Positions 35,544-45,536 are shown, counted from the stretch's first letter. The stretch: DNA of 64,000 nt from an uncultured Pseudomonadales bacterium (GCA_947487765.1 CANKXO010000003.1:1-64000); one strand, 5' to 3'. Notes: a model not told the origin generated them from the sequence alone. Translations and numbers: made by a program.

Positions 35544-38063
35544 TTATCTAGCAATAGTACTTTCAATAGAAATATCGTCAACTGAGGTAGGCTTACCAAT
35601 ATGATAGCCTTGTGCATAATCGACGCCATTAGCCGCTAAAAACTGAAGGATTTCTTCATTTTCAACAAATTCTGCTACCGTTTTTCGCCCCAAAGTTTGC
35701 ACCACTTCAATGATGGAACGCACTAATGCCTGATCCACTTTATCCTTATGCAGGTTTTGAATGAAAGATCCATCGAGCTTTATATAGTCAGCTGGCAACT
35801 CTTTTAGATAAGCAAAACTGCTAAAACCCGAACCAAAGTCATCTACAGCAAAGCTACAACCTAACTGGTGCAACTCATCAATGACTCTTTGGGTGACCTT
35901 AATATCTAGCAAACTAGCACTTTCTGTTAATTCAAAAGTGATGCAACTTCCATCAACATTATTGACAGCTAAACTCTCACGAATAATAGGAACTAAATTC
36001 TCATCTCTAAACGCTTGTGCTGACAAATTAATAGCCACTTTTTTCAACTGAGGTGATTTATTCAGCATCGTAATCGCTCGCTTAATCACCCAGCGATCAA
36101 GTAAACCCATATCACCAGTATTTTCTAGTGCGGCAATAAACTTGCCCGGCATAACCAATTGACCTTGATCATCTAACATTCGCACTAAAGCTTCATGATA
36201 GGCAACTTCATTACTTGCTATATGCACTATGGGCTGAAAATGCAGCAGCATTCTATCTTCAACCATTGCTTGTCTGATTTGTCGCGCCCAATCCACATTT
36301 TTACGCAGCTCTTCACTTTCACCATCCTCAGGGTTATAAACATGAACAATGTTTCGACCCCGACGCTTAGCAACATAGAGCGCAATATCTGCCTGCATAA
36401 GATAATCATCCGCATCGTTAGCACTACCGTCAATAACACTGACTCCAATACTACAACCCAAGTTAATTAGCTGACTACTGATATTAAATACATGCTCACT
36501 GATGACCGTTTTAACTTCTTTAGCAATGTCGATAACTTTTTCTATTGGCAGATTGTTTAAGATTAAGACAAATTCATCACCACCAAAACGACAAAATATA
36601 TCCGTCTCACGAATATGCTTTTTAATTAACTTAGCAACCTGACGCAAAACCTCATCACCCCGATGATGACCAAAGGTATCGTTAATGACCTTAAAGTAAT
36701 CCAAGTCCAAATAAATCAAACCGTGCTCTTGGGGATGCCGCTTAGCATCTATGGATAGATCACCAAGGAAAGATTCAAGGTAATGTCGATTATAAAGCCC
36801 TGTCAATGAATCATGCATCGCCAGAAACTCCAATTGCTCCTGGTCCTGTTTACGACGTGTAATATCATCTAGGCAAATCGTCAACTTAGTTGACTGATCA
36901 ATGGCTACAGAGCAACTAACTAATAATTCTGCCCAGCGCTCCTGTCCTTTTGCATCCTTCAAAACAACTTCAAGCTCACAAGTTTTTTTATCGCCGGATA
37001 ATACTGATTTAAAGCGACCTTCAATTGCTCGATACTTTCTACCATCATCGCTGGCGAGAAATTGTTTAAAGGGCTTATTAAGTGAAGCATCTATCTCAAA
37101 CCCCAACATTCGCTGCCAGGCATCATTAAGAAAGATAATATTAAGTTCGGCATCCAACTCCATGACAACCGTTTGTAAATTATTTAATAAATGCTTGTGT
37201 ACCTCTGACACATCTCGATAAGCAGCTTCTCGCTCTGCAAGTGAACGCACTCTTTCGGCAAACTGACGATTACTCACCATATAATCATCACGACGAAGAG
37301 CAACTTCAGATATGGCGCGCAATTGATCATTACGAAAAGGCTTGGTAATAAAGTCCGCGGCACCTTTAATAAGCAACTCTTCTGCCTGCTCTACAGGTGC
37401 ATGCGCGGTCATAATAACGACCGGCTGATTGGGCTGCTGCTCTAAAATACCATCAAGTACAGCCGGCCCATCCAGTTTTGGCAGCATGACATCCAGTAGT
37501 ACTAAATCATGACGGCGATCCAACCAAGCCTGCAAACCAACTTCACCATCATAGGCTATCTCGACCTCAAAGCGCTGAGAAAGAAGACGCTGAATCAGGT
37601 AAGCAGTGTCCTCTTCATCTTCGACAACCAATACACGTGGCTTTGAAGGAGCATGTCCTTCCAGCAAGCAAGGAGATAGGATAGCAGGCAAGTTTTCAAG
37701 GTCTTCTATTGGCACAAGACCATTAATACCATATTCACGAGCAGTTACTTCTGCTATACGCTCACACCAGGTAGCCGTAGTCACTAGAATAGGAATATTC
37801 GCCTGGCAACGCAAAGCCCCTGAACGAACCAGTCTGGACAAACGCCACCCATCCAGTTCGGTGAGGTCAATTTCACAAATCAGGGCCTCTATTGGTTGTG
37901 TTCTTAGCACACCTAAAGCATTTCGGGCTGTATCCACGATCGTTACATGCTTATAACCTGCTAGAGCAAGCGCCTTATTAATACGCTCACTCGGAGGCAA
38001 TTCACTCTGTACAACTAGAATATTCAGATTTGAATGTGTGTTATTAGCATTATTATGGGGCAT
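35544..38063 (-). CDS. REC-REC-PAS-GGDEF-EAL response regulator
   Basis: An 839-residue cytoplasmic regulator of c-di-GMP. It has two receiver domains (about 14-130, phospho-acceptor D66; about 143-255, acceptor D191 in LVLLDVMLPKLDG), a PAS domain at about 290-400, a GGDEF domain with intact GGDEF (494-498) and a product-inhibition site R485-x2-D488 five residues upstream, and an EAL domain with EAL (624-626), ELTES, DDFGSGFSS and the VAEFVENEE glutamates. Both synthesis and breakdown therefore look possible. No kinase adjoins it. The receiver-less YfiR kinase at 23696 is a candidate partner across the cassette, by inference only. Confidence 0.93.
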   Translation of the reverse strand: MPHNNANNTHSNLNILVVQSELPPSERINKALALAGYKHVTIVDTARNALGVLRTQPIEALICEIDLTELDGWRLSRLVRSGALRCQANIPILVTTATWCERIAEVTAREYGINGLVPIEDLENLPAILSPCLLEGHAPSKPRVLVVEDEEDTAYLIQRLLSQRFEVEIAYDGEVGLQAWLDRRHDLVLLDVMLPKLDGPAVLDGILEQQPNQPVVIMTAHAPVEQAEELLIKGAADFITKPFRNDQLRAISEVALRRDDYMVSNRQFAERVRSLAEREAAYRDVSEVHKHLLNNLQTVVMELDAELNIIFLNDAWQRMLGFEIDASLNKPFKQFLASDDGRKYRAIEGRFKSVLSGDKKTCELEVVLKDAKGQERWAELLVSCSVAIDQSTKLTICLDDITRRKQDQEQLEFLAMHDSLTGLYNRHYLESFLGDLSIDAKRHPQEHGLIYLDLDYFKVINDTFGHHRGDEVLRQVAKLIKKHIRETDIFCRFGGDEFVLILNNLPIEKVIDIAKEVKTVISEHVFNISSQLINLGCSIGVSVIDGSANDADDYLMQADIALYVAKRRGRNIVHVYNPEDGESEELRKNVDWARQIRQAMVEDRMLLHFQPIVHIASNEVAYHEALVRMLDDQGQLVMPGKFIAALENTGDMGLLDRWVIKRAITMLNKSPQLKKVAINLSAQAFRDENLVPIIRESLAVNNVDGSCITFELTESASLLDIKVTQRVIDELHQLGCSFAVDDFGSGFSSFAYLKELPADYIKLDGSFIQNLHKDKVDQALVRSIIEVVQTLGRKTVAEFVENEEILQFLAANGVDYAQGYHIGKPTSVDDISIESTIAR

Positions 38064-38341
38064 GTGGATAGGTTCTGACGTTAACTGTAGCTCTTCCTAG
38101 AAACAACCGTTTATCATAACAACTTAGAACAAAAAGCTTTTTCAGTCAAATAGTTATATACAATTTAAGCATGTAAGACATTCAGCAATTCCTAGTATTG
38201 AACGGCAATTCTCACAACAAAAAAGAAGATTTACTATTTAAATACACATACTTTCAGTTTATGTTCAGCTAAAGAACCTTATTCTGTGTTCAACATCAAC
38301 ACAACTAGTCAATAAAATTGGCCGCAGAATTGGAGAGAATC

Positions 38342-38887
38342 ATGAAAAAGCTATTATCCACCGCACTCATATCTGGCACTGTTTTATCAACATTGATGGT
38401 AAGCTCTTGGACCTATGCTGAAAAATACCCGCGCCATACAAAAGAACACATTGATTTTGCTAAAGTGGTTAATGTTGAGCCTATTTATGAAACCGTAAGC
38501 TATAGTGAACCTTATCAGGAATGCCACTATGAGAGACGAACAGTAAAGAATCACAAGTCTCATACTGCCGTCATCGTTGGCAGCCTTATCGGCGGTGCTA
38601 TTGGTAATGAACTTGGGCACAATAAAAGCAATAAAAGGGTTGGGGCAATTGCTGGTGCAATTTTAGGGGGCTCCATTGCTAACGATATTAACCGAAATAA
38701 TCGTCACCACTATCACAATACGCGGGATGAGCGGGTTTGCACAACATCCCAACATGTCAGCTACAAAGAGGAAATAACCGGGTACAATGTAGGTTACAAA
38801 TATCGTGGACGCACATACTACACAACGATGGATCAACATCCCGGAAAAAAAATCCGAGTAGCAGTCAATATACGTCCCGTTTATTAA
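38342..38887 (+). CDS. glycine-zipper 2TM (17 kDa surface antigen-like) protein
   Basis: A 181-residue exported protein. After the signal peptide (LLSTALISGTVLSTLMVSSWTYA) come a Cys-containing segment, YQECHYERR, and a glycine zipper at about 75-115: SLIGGAIGNELG, then AIAGAILGGSIAND. This matches outer-membrane proteins of the Rickettsia 17 kDa antigen type. The C-terminal half has an ERVCTT...YNVGYKYRGRTY module. It lacks the lipobox many relatives have. I chose the ATG with the GGAGAG ribosome site over an upstream TTG. Function unknown, probably envelope integrity. Confidence 0.82.
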   Translation: MKKLLSTALISGTVLSTLMVSSWTYAEKYPRHTKEHIDFAKVVNVEPIYETVSYSEPYQECHYERRTVKNHKSHTAVIVGSLIGGAIGNELGHNKSNKRVGAIAGAILGGSIANDINRNNRHHYHNTRDERVCTTSQHVSYKEEITGYNVGYKYRGRTYYTTMDQHPGKKIRVAVNIRPVY

Positions 38888-38895
38888 CAAAAGTC

Positions 38896-38939
38896 TATAG
38901 GAATCTCTGGTTAACCTCAGGGAATTGGAGATTCCTATA
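38896..38939. repeat. perfect 12-bp inverted repeat downstream of the glycine-zipper gene
   Basis: TATAGGAATCTC (38896-38907) and GAGATTCCTATA (38928-38939) are exact reverse complements with a 20-nt loop that itself contains GGTTAACC. It begins eight bases after the stop codon. There is no T-tract, so this is either a Rho-independent-like end without a clear run of T, or an RNA-stability hairpin. Confidence 0.5.
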
Positions 38940-39019
38940 CTGTTAACTTAGGTAACGGCGTAAAAATATAACAATGCCTAAGCTAAACATAAGTTACATC
39001 ATAGGGTGCAAATATATTT

Positions 39020-39268
39020 ATGACATATTACCAACATTGGCTACTTCGGGTCTGTTTACTATTTTGCTTATCTATCGGTTTATGCACTCCTACCAGTGCT
39101 ATTGCCCAGTCACTTTCCCCAGCCCAAGCAGCTGAACAAGCACGAGCCCAAACAGGTGGAAAAGTATTGAAGGTAAAGCGGAAAAAAGAAGGAGGGTACC
39201 GAGTTAAAGTACTGATGCCAAATGGTCAGGTTCGCAATATTTACATTGGTAAAAACAAACGGAAATAA
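39020..39268 (+). CDS. small exported PepSY-like protein
   Basis: An 82-residue protein with a signal peptide (ending TSAIAQS) and one short domain. LSPAQAAEQARAQTGGKVLKV, then GGYRVKVLMPNGQVRNIYI, has the helix-plus-strand pattern of PepSY modules. PepSY proteins are often paired with PhoPQ-type two-component genes, as here: the regulator starts 51 bp downstream. Its role may be to modulate sensing in the periplasm; this is inferred from context. Confidence 0.78.
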   Translation: MTYYQHWLLRVCLLFCLSIGLCTPTSAIAQSLSPAQAAEQARAQTGGKVLKVKRKKEGGYRVKVLMPNGQVRNIYIGKNKRK

Positions 39269-39318
39269 ATGGCTTATTACTAGCCATAAAGTCAATTAGC
39301 CACAGCCAGGATAACATT

Positions 39319-40008
39319 ATGCGCTTGCTCCTTATTGAAGACGAACCACAGTTGCGAGAAAATCTGCACAAGTTCCTCACCAAATCAGACTACAGTGTCG
39401 ATAGCGCAGATAATGGTCGCGATGGTTTATTTCTTGGTTCAGAACACCCATACGATATTGCCGTTATTGATATTGGACTTCCAGAAATTAATGGTATCGA
39501 TGTCATTAAACGCTTGAGAAATCAAGACATTACTTTTCCTATACTTATCTTAACAGCAAGAGGAAACTGGCAAGATAAAGTCGAAGGCTTAGAAGCCGGC
39601 GCCGATGACTATCTCGTCAAGCCCTTTCATAATGAAGAACTTCGAGCCCGATTAAATGCCCTTACACGTCGCTCTAAAGGCCATGCTTCACCAGAACTCC
39701 GTTATGAATCACTCATTATCAATACTGCCAGCAAGGTAGTTTCAGTCAATGATAAAGCCCTCACGCTAACACAGTATGAATACAACACACTTGAATACCT
39801 TGCCTTAAATTATGAAAGGGTAATTTCTAAAACAGAGCTTACGGAACACCTTTATGATCAGGACTTTGACCTAGACAGCAATGTCATCGAAGTATTGATT
39901 GGTCGGCTTCGTAAAAAAATAGACCCTGAAGGAATCCTAAAACCTATTACGACATTACGTGGCCAAGGCTATAAACTTAGTTTAAAAACTGAACCAGCAT
40001 CCACTTAA
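39319..40008 (+). CDS. OmpR/PhoP-family response regulator
   Basis: A 229-residue two-domain regulator. The receiver domain (1-118) has the acidic pair ED at 7-8, acceptor Asp in IAVIDIGLPEING, and the lysine in VKPF. The winged-helix DNA-binding domain (about 130-222) has TLTQYEYNTLEYLA and VIEVLIGRLRKKI. By sequence it is closest to PhoP-like regulators, but the stimulus cannot be read from sequence. The ribosome site is AGGA. The cognate kinase follows 17 bp downstream. Confidence 0.93.
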   Translation: MRLLLIEDEPQLRENLHKFLTKSDYSVDSADNGRDGLFLGSEHPYDIAVIDIGLPEINGIDVIKRLRNQDITFPILILTARGNWQDKVEGLEAGADDYLVKPFHNEELRARLNALTRRSKGHASPELRYESLIINTASKVVSVNDKALTLTQYEYNTLEYLALNYERVISKTELTEHLYDQDFDLDSNVIEVLIGRLRKKIDPEGILKPITTLRGQGYKLSLKTEPAST

Positions 40009-40024
40009 TCATAACTATAACCTT

Positions 40025-41428
40025 ATGTCAGAGCATCTATTAAAACGCTACCTGCCATTAAACTCCCTTGTTGGTCGTTTTGTTTTTGCGTCGCTAATAT
40101 TATTACCTTTATTTATCTCTCTGAGTGGCACGTTGTTAATTAATACTTTTGAACATAGCCAAAAGAAAGCCGAACAAGAAAAACTTCAAGCCCAACTGTA
40201 TGCATTACTTAGCGTCAGCGAAGTTGAAAATCAGCAATTAATGCTGCCTAAAGCATTGACCGAACCTCGTTTTAATCAGCAAAACTCTGGACTGTATGGG
40301 TTTGTTTATGGGGCTGGAGGTGAAGAACTCTGGCGATCACAATCAGCTTCATTATTAATGTCATCACTTAATGATAGCTCTATCGATTTTAGCGTCGGCA
40401 ATCAATTATTCACACAAACAAAACTAGATAACAGCATAATACTTAACCGCTTTAATTATGATATTGAATGGATTAATGAAGACGAAAGCATTATCCCCTT
40501 ACGATTTATCATTGCCAACGACAATGCACCTATTATTGCTGAGCTTGCCAGCTATAAAAAGCGATTATGGCAATGGTTAGGAGCCATGGGGTTATTATTA
40601 ATTATCACTCAGATGCTCATTATGCGATGGGGCTTGCAACCGCTAAAACGCCTATCGAAACAGCTTAATGAATTACAAGAAAATAAAATCAAACGACTAG
40701 ATAAAGATTACCCAAAGGAAATTCAGCCGGTAACAGAAAATTTCAATACAATATTGGCCCATGAAAAACAACAACGTGAACGCTATCGAAATACAATGTC
40801 AGACCTTGCACATAGTCTGAAAACACCTCTCGCTGTTATTCAAAGCCAAATCGATGACGAAAAAAACACTACGCAAAATATTCACGATCAATTAGATAGA
40901 ATTAATCAAATTATCAGCCACCAATTAAAGCGAGCGGTAATCCGTGTTAATCAAAATTCAATCACTCATCACACCAACAAGATTTCTGTTAGTGCGATGG
41001 TTAATAGACTGATCAAAATTCTTGACAAGGTATATGCCGATAAAAAAATATCATTTAACAATACAGTCGATGAAAGCATCAGTTTTTTTGGTGACGAAGC
41101 TGATTTGTTAGAAACCATGGGAAATTTACTGGATAACGCCAGCAAATATGGTAAAGGTGCCGTCACAATTACAGGTGATATTCAAAAAGATAAATTATCC
41201 ATCTGTATTAGTGATAATGGGAGCGGTATCCCCGAGACCTTACAGTCGACATTGCTAACCAGAGGAGCTAGAGGCGATACTGCACAAGCAGGACAAGGAA
41301 TAGGTTTAAGCGTTGCTGTTGATATTATCAGTAGTTATGGCGGCGGATTAGAAGTAAAAAATAATGTGGGGAAACCACACTTAGAAGGGGCCTGTTTTTG
41401 TATCGTTTTACCCCATATAAACTCATAA
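40025..41428 (+). CDS. PhoQ-like sensor histidine kinase
   Basis: A 467-residue inner-membrane kinase. There is a transmembrane helix at about 20-42, a periplasmic sensor of about 140 residues rich in acidic residues, a second helix at about 182-200, and a HAMP-like linker. The phospho-acceptor His is in SDLAHSLKTPLAV, with Asn in NLLDNASKYG and the DNGSGIP and GQGIGL boxes. The Lys in HSLKTP, where HELRTP is common, is typical of the PhoQ branch. Paired with the regulator at 39319. Confidence 0.92.
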   Translation: MSEHLLKRYLPLNSLVGRFVFASLILLPLFISLSGTLLINTFEHSQKKAEQEKLQAQLYALLSVSEVENQQLMLPKALTEPRFNQQNSGLYGFVYGAGGEELWRSQSASLLMSSLNDSSIDFSVGNQLFTQTKLDNSIILNRFNYDIEWINEDESIIPLRFIIANDNAPIIAELASYKKRLWQWLGAMGLLLIITQMLIMRWGLQPLKRLSKQLNELQENKIKRLDKDYPKEIQPVTENFNTILAHEKQQRERYRNTMSDLAHSLKTPLAVIQSQIDDEKNTTQNIHDQLDRINQIISHQLKRAVIRVNQNSITHHTNKISVSAMVNRLIKILDKVYADKKISFNNTVDESISFFGDEADLLETMGNLLDNASKYGKGAVTITGDIQKDKLSICISDNGSGIPETLQSTLLTRGARGDTAQAGQGIGLSVAVDIISSYGGGLEVKNNVGKPHLEGACFCIVLPHINS

Positions 41429-41486
41429 AGGATTTTTAAGAATAGTAATTTTACGCCAAGTGACGCCGTGGAAAATTTAGAGCACC

Positions 41487-42173
41487 CTACAATTCCTTTA
41501 GATACCCTACTCCACCTAACGCTCTCATTGACTGTCGAATGTCGTGCGCCCTATCGTAAACATAATCCGAAGGGGTGGCAACCAAGTAACGCTTAGGGTT
41601 CGGCAAAACTGCCGCTAAGGTAGAAGCTTGAAATAAGTTCATCCGCCCAGGAGAAACCCCATAAAATTTTTCACTTGCGGTACCGACGCCATAAATTCCA
41701 GGGCCAAATTCAACAACATTAACATATAACTCTAAAATTCTTTCTTTGGTTAGAAATACCTCTAGCCACAAAGTTAACCAAGCCTCAACGCCTTTGCGCA
41801 CAATACTTCTTCCTGGCCATAAATACAGGTTTTTAACCAGTTGTTGAGTAATTGTACTTGCCCCTCTTCGCTTGGAGCGTTTTTCCGATAGCGCTTTTTT
41901 AAGCGACTCGAAGTCAAAACCAAAATGCCCCGGAAACTTCTGATCCTCAGCAGCAATGACAGCAAGAAAAAGCTGTGGCGAAATGTCGCTATAGACTGCC
42001 CATTTATCTCGTAAATTAAATGATTTTACATTGTCATCGCTCAAGACGAATGCAGTTATTGGAGGGTTAACCCATCTCAGAGGTAAAGATAAAAACACAG
42101 TAAGACACAAAAACAAAAGAAAGAGAATCAACAAACTCTTTACGATTACCTTTAGGCGAAAATAAGATGACAT
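41487..42173 (-). CDS. mtgA: monofunctional peptidoglycan glycosyltransferase
   Basis: A 228-residue membrane-anchored GT51 enzyme that polymerises lipid II without a transpeptidase domain. An N-terminal helix (about 8-30) is followed by the family motifs AAEDQKFPGHFGFD (catalytic Glu), RGASTITQQLVKNLYL, KERILELYVNVVEFG and ASTLAAVLPNP. The start is the ATG two codons inside a longer TTG frame. It lies 14 bp downstream of the SDR gene stop and could be co-transcribed with it. Confidence 0.96.
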   Translation of the reverse strand: MSSYFRLKVIVKSLLILFLLFLCLTVFLSLPLRWVNPPITAFVLSDDNVKSFNLRDKWAVYSDISPQLFLAVIAAEDQKFPGHFGFDFESLKKALSEKRSKRRGASTITQQLVKNLYLWPGRSIVRKGVEAWLTLWLEVFLTKERILELYVNVVEFGPGIYGVGTASEKFYGVSPGRMNLFQASTLAAVLPNPKRYLVATPSDYVYDRAHDIRQSMRALGGVGYLKEL

Positions 42174-42187
42174 AAGCAACGGAAAAC

Positions 42188-42934
42188 CTAACGCCCTCCA
42201 GAGACGTCAATAAAACTTCCTGTTGTGTAAGAAGCTTCATCTGAAAGTAACCACATAATGGCGTTAGCAACTTCGATTGGCTCCCCTCCTCTCTGCATTG
42301 GCAATGACGACTGTAAGCGTTGAACACGATTAGGCTCGCCTGCACTCGCGTGTATGTCGGTATTAATCAAGCCAGGACGAACACCATTTACTCGAATATG
42401 TTGATCCGCAACTTCTTTTGCCAATCCAACTGTCATCGTATCAATAGCACCTTTTGATGCAGCATAATCAATGTATTCGTTTGGTGATCCTAATCTGGCT
42501 GCCATTGAAGAAACGTTCACAATACTTCCTCCAACACCCCCTGATCGAGTGGACAACCGTTTAATGGCTTCTCGGGCACAAATAAAGTACCCAGTAATAT
42601 TAGTAGCAAAAAGGCTGTTAAGTCGTTCGGCACTCATATCAATCAATGGCATTTGTGTATGAATAATACCAGCATTGTTTACCAGCGCTGTTAATCGACC
42701 TAATTGTTTATCAATTGACTCAAATAATGCCATAACCTGCCGTTCATCACTGACATCAGCAGCAATAGCAATTGCTCTGCCACCTTGCTTTTCTATCTCA
42801 GCAACAACGCTATCGGCAGCGGTTTTATCTTTTCGGTAATTCACACAAACATCATAGCCTTCACTAGCAGCTAACAAAGCAGTTTCAGCCCCAATGCCTC
42901 GACTTCCGCCAGTAATAAGAACTATTTTAGACAT
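42188..42934 (-). CDS. short-chain dehydrogenase/reductase
   Basis: A 248-residue SDR oxidoreductase. The NAD(P)-binding motif TGGSRGIGAE sits near the N-terminus, NNAG in the middle, and the active-site YxxxK is YAASK. The C-terminus GSFIDVSGGR is typical. The ATG, with GGTGAAG as ribosome site, overlaps the end of the RND gene by eight bases, so the two are coupled. The substrate is unknown; a FabG-like or hydroxy-compound reductase are both possible. Confidence 0.9.
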   Translation of the reverse strand: MSKIVLITGGSRGIGAETALLAASEGYDVCVNYRKDKTAADSVVAEIEKQGGRAIAIAADVSDERQVMALFESIDKQLGRLTALVNNAGIIHTQMPLIDMSAERLNSLFATNITGYFICAREAIKRLSTRSGGVGGSIVNVSSMAARLGSPNEYIDYAASKGAIDTMTVGLAKEVADQHIRVNGVRPGLINTDIHASAGEPNRVQRLQSSLPMQRGGEPIEVANAIMWLLSDEASYTTGSFIDVSGGR

Positions 42935-45536
42935 GGCTTTCTTCACCTAATGGCTTAAAGAGCAGCAGCAGTTTAGGCAACAAAGTTAGGGATGAAATAA
43001 TTGCCGCAAACATTGCAAGGCCAGTTAACAAACCAAAATAAATAGAAGGTATAAATTCAGATAACGCTAAAATAGAAAAGCCTACAATAATTGTTATCGA
43101 TGTGTAATACATTGCACGACCTATAGATCCATGAGCATTATGCATTGATGCAATATAATTTTTTTCCAAAGAAAACTCTCGCCGAAATCGGTAAATATAA
43201 TGAATAGCATTATCTACACCTATACCAACAGCGATTGCGGCAATCGTAATTGTCATCATATCCAGAGGAATACCAACCAACCCCATTCCTCCTAATACAA
43301 CCAAAGCTGCCAACATATTAGGAATAAGCGCAATCAGCGATAAGATCAAAGAACGAAAAAGAACTAAAAACATTATCAAGATACCCACAAATACCGCACC
43401 AATGGTTAGAATTTGTGAGCTGAATAGACTTTGCAACATATTGTTGTATAGAACTAGCACACCGGTTAAATGCACTTGCTCGGGCTTATAACCCATATTA
43501 TCAACTAGATGATTCTTTACCGTACTTAATAATTCTGCTCTTCGCAGGCTGGTATCAGTTTCTTTTATTCGCATCGTTAAACGCGTTTGCTCACTATCGC
43601 CAGATAAATATGGATCGACTAAAAACGAAGTGATATCGTCAGGTAACGCACGGCGCATTAATGCCAATTCGAAATCGTTTAGGCTTTTTCCATTAAGGTC
43701 TCGAGCAACTTTATATGCCATAGCCAGAGATTGCACCTTCCCCACTTCAGACAAGCTATCAAGATAATCATGTACAGCTTCAATTCTTTCCATCCCCACT
43801 TGAGTAAACCAGTAATTGCTTGTTGGTTTCTTTATATCCAGAGCCTCAGAAGCAAACGGGTCATCGGCAGAACCACCAAAAGGGTCATCAGATAGTGAGC
43901 TATCGGAAAATGGATCATCATCTATAGCAAAATCATCAGTATTGGCTGGAGGAGCGAATGGGTCATTACTAATAGCATCACCGAATTCACCGCCGGCAAT
44001 CTCAACAACATCATCCGAAGCCGTATCATTCTTATCTAAAATAACATCTAGCGTAATCGTTCCACCTAATTGCTGATCAATCACCAACATCCCCTGATGA
44101 ATTTCAGTCGACGAATGAAAATAATCAATAAAACGGTTCTCTACTTTCAATTGACTGATGCCAACCACACTGATAACGGTTGCCAACAAGCCCATAAAAA
44201 TAATGAAGAGACCATATTTCTCCGTAAAACGAGAAAACTTTAGAGTAAAAATACCCGATTTATCCTCCTGATAATTCGGCGTAGACTTTGGCAATAACAT
44301 CAAACCTGCTGGAATTAAAATAAATGCCATAAAAAAAGCAATAGTCAAGCCTATTGTCATCATCCAACCAAAATCAATCACCGGGCGAATACCACTGACG
44401 ACTAATGAGACGAAAGCAACGACTGTTGTCAGTACCGTATAGAGACATGGTTTAAACATGAAGGTAATAGTTTCACGCAAATTATCAGAAACAATCAAAT
44501 GATCTCGTTGATTAGAAAACTCTCGGTAGCGCACAATTAAATGAATGGTAATCATCAAACAAACAATTAATAAAAGCGCGACAAAGTTAGAAGAAATGAC
44601 CGTTAAACGCCAATCAACCGTTGCCAGAAAGCCCAACATAATCAGTAGAGTTAAAACACATGTCACCAAAGGTAAGATAACAAACTGCCACTGACGGAAA
44701 ATAACACTCAAAATAACAATAATAAAAATAACAATACCTGTTCCAAACACGATGATATCGCTACGAATAAAGTCCACCATATCTGCAGTAATCATAGTGA
44801 CACCACCGACAAATATTTCAGTATCTCCATTATATTTTTGAACAACAGAGCGTACCGCCTGAACACGCTCATGGCTGCGTTCGGTTGAAGCCGTTCTATA
44901 ATCTAAAAATATTTTAGAGACTTTTTCCAATCGTTGCTCTTCATCAGGACTTAAACCTTCAATCGACTTCTGCAAGCGTAACGCATCACGTTCACGCACT
45001 AATTCAATATACCGATTATCTGTTGATAGATTTAATAGAATAGCCGTCGTCTTTCCATCAGGACCTAACAGCATATCTTTATAGATAGGACTTTCTGTAA
45101 ATTCTTTTTTCGCTAAAGAATAATCAATCTCCGGGCTTGATAATGTTTTCACTCCTTTAGCAACATCCGTTAAAGAAACCGGGGGGCTATATAATAAAGG
45201 CACATCTAAAATAGAATTAGCGCTGCTTATTCCCTCAACTTCAACTAAATCATCACGTAAAGTCTTTAAATGATTTAAGGTTTCAGAGGCAAATAATTCT
45301 TCGTTAGGCTTATAGGTGACTATCAAAAAATCCCCTGATTGATAACGTTTTCCAATTTCACGAAAATAGTCAAGATCTTTGTCATATTCCAATGTCAGCG
45401 CATCAGAAGAGGCATCTATTTTCAAATCAGGAATATTCATTGCCAGCAAAGCAGTAAATACAAGGACACACAACACGGTCAATAGTGGCTTTTTCAACAC
45501 ACAGTGAAAATAAAATTCGGTTATTTTTGCTAGCAT
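42927..45536 (-). CDS. RND/MMPL-superfamily exporter
   Basis: An 869-residue transporter with the two-fold repeat of the RND superfamily: a single helix, a periplasmic loop, then a five-helix bundle, twice (bundles at about 250-420 and 690-860). The second loop carries an acidic insertion at about 515-563 in which DPF recurs (NDPF, DDPF twice with variations, then DDPF again). Relatives include hopanoid and lipid exporters. The start is the ATG with AGGA upstream, not the TTG ten codons earlier. It overlaps the SDR gene. Substrate unknown; a lipid-like compound is a guess. Confidence 0.88.
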   Translation of the reverse strand: MLAKITEFYFHCVLKKPLLTVLCVLVFTALLAMNIPDLKIDASSDALTLEYDKDLDYFREIGKRYQSGDFLIVTYKPNEELFASETLNHLKTLRDDLVEVEGISSANSILDVPLLYSPPVSLTDVAKGVKTLSSPEIDYSLAKKEFTESPIYKDMLLGPDGKTTAILLNLSTDNRYIELVRERDALRLQKSIEGLSPDEEQRLEKVSKIFLDYRTASTERSHERVQAVRSVVQKYNGDTEIFVGGVTMITADMVDFIRSDIIVFGTGIVIFIIVILSVIFRQWQFVILPLVTCVLTLLIMLGFLATVDWRLTVISSNFVALLLIVCLMITIHLIVRYREFSNQRDHLIVSDNLRETITFMFKPCLYTVLTTVVAFVSLVVSGIRPVIDFGWMMTIGLTIAFFMAFILIPAGLMLLPKSTPNYQEDKSGIFTLKFSRFTEKYGLFIIFMGLLATVISVVGISQLKVENRFIDYFHSSTEIHQGMLVIDQQLGGTITLDVILDKNDTASDDVVEIAGGEFGDAISNDPFAPPANTDDFAIDDDPFSDSSLSDDPFGGSADDPFASEALDIKKPTSNYWFTQVGMERIEAVHDYLDSLSEVGKVQSLAMAYKVARDLNGKSLNDFELALMRRALPDDITSFLVDPYLSGDSEQTRLTMRIKETDTSLRRAELLSTVKNHLVDNMGYKPEQVHLTGVLVLYNNMLQSLFSSQILTIGAVFVGILIMFLVLFRSLILSLIALIPNMLAALVVLGGMGLVGIPLDMMTITIAAIAVGIGVDNAIHYIYRFRREFSLEKNYIASMHNAHGSIGRAMYYTSITIIVGFSILALSEFIPSIYFGLLTGLAMFAAIISSLTLLPKLLLLFKPLGEESHV

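Noticed and set aside
39319-41428. Naming the pair phoP and phoQ
   Set aside because: The family resemblance is good, but the sensory domain gives no proof of magnesium sensing, so only a PhoPQ-like label is given.
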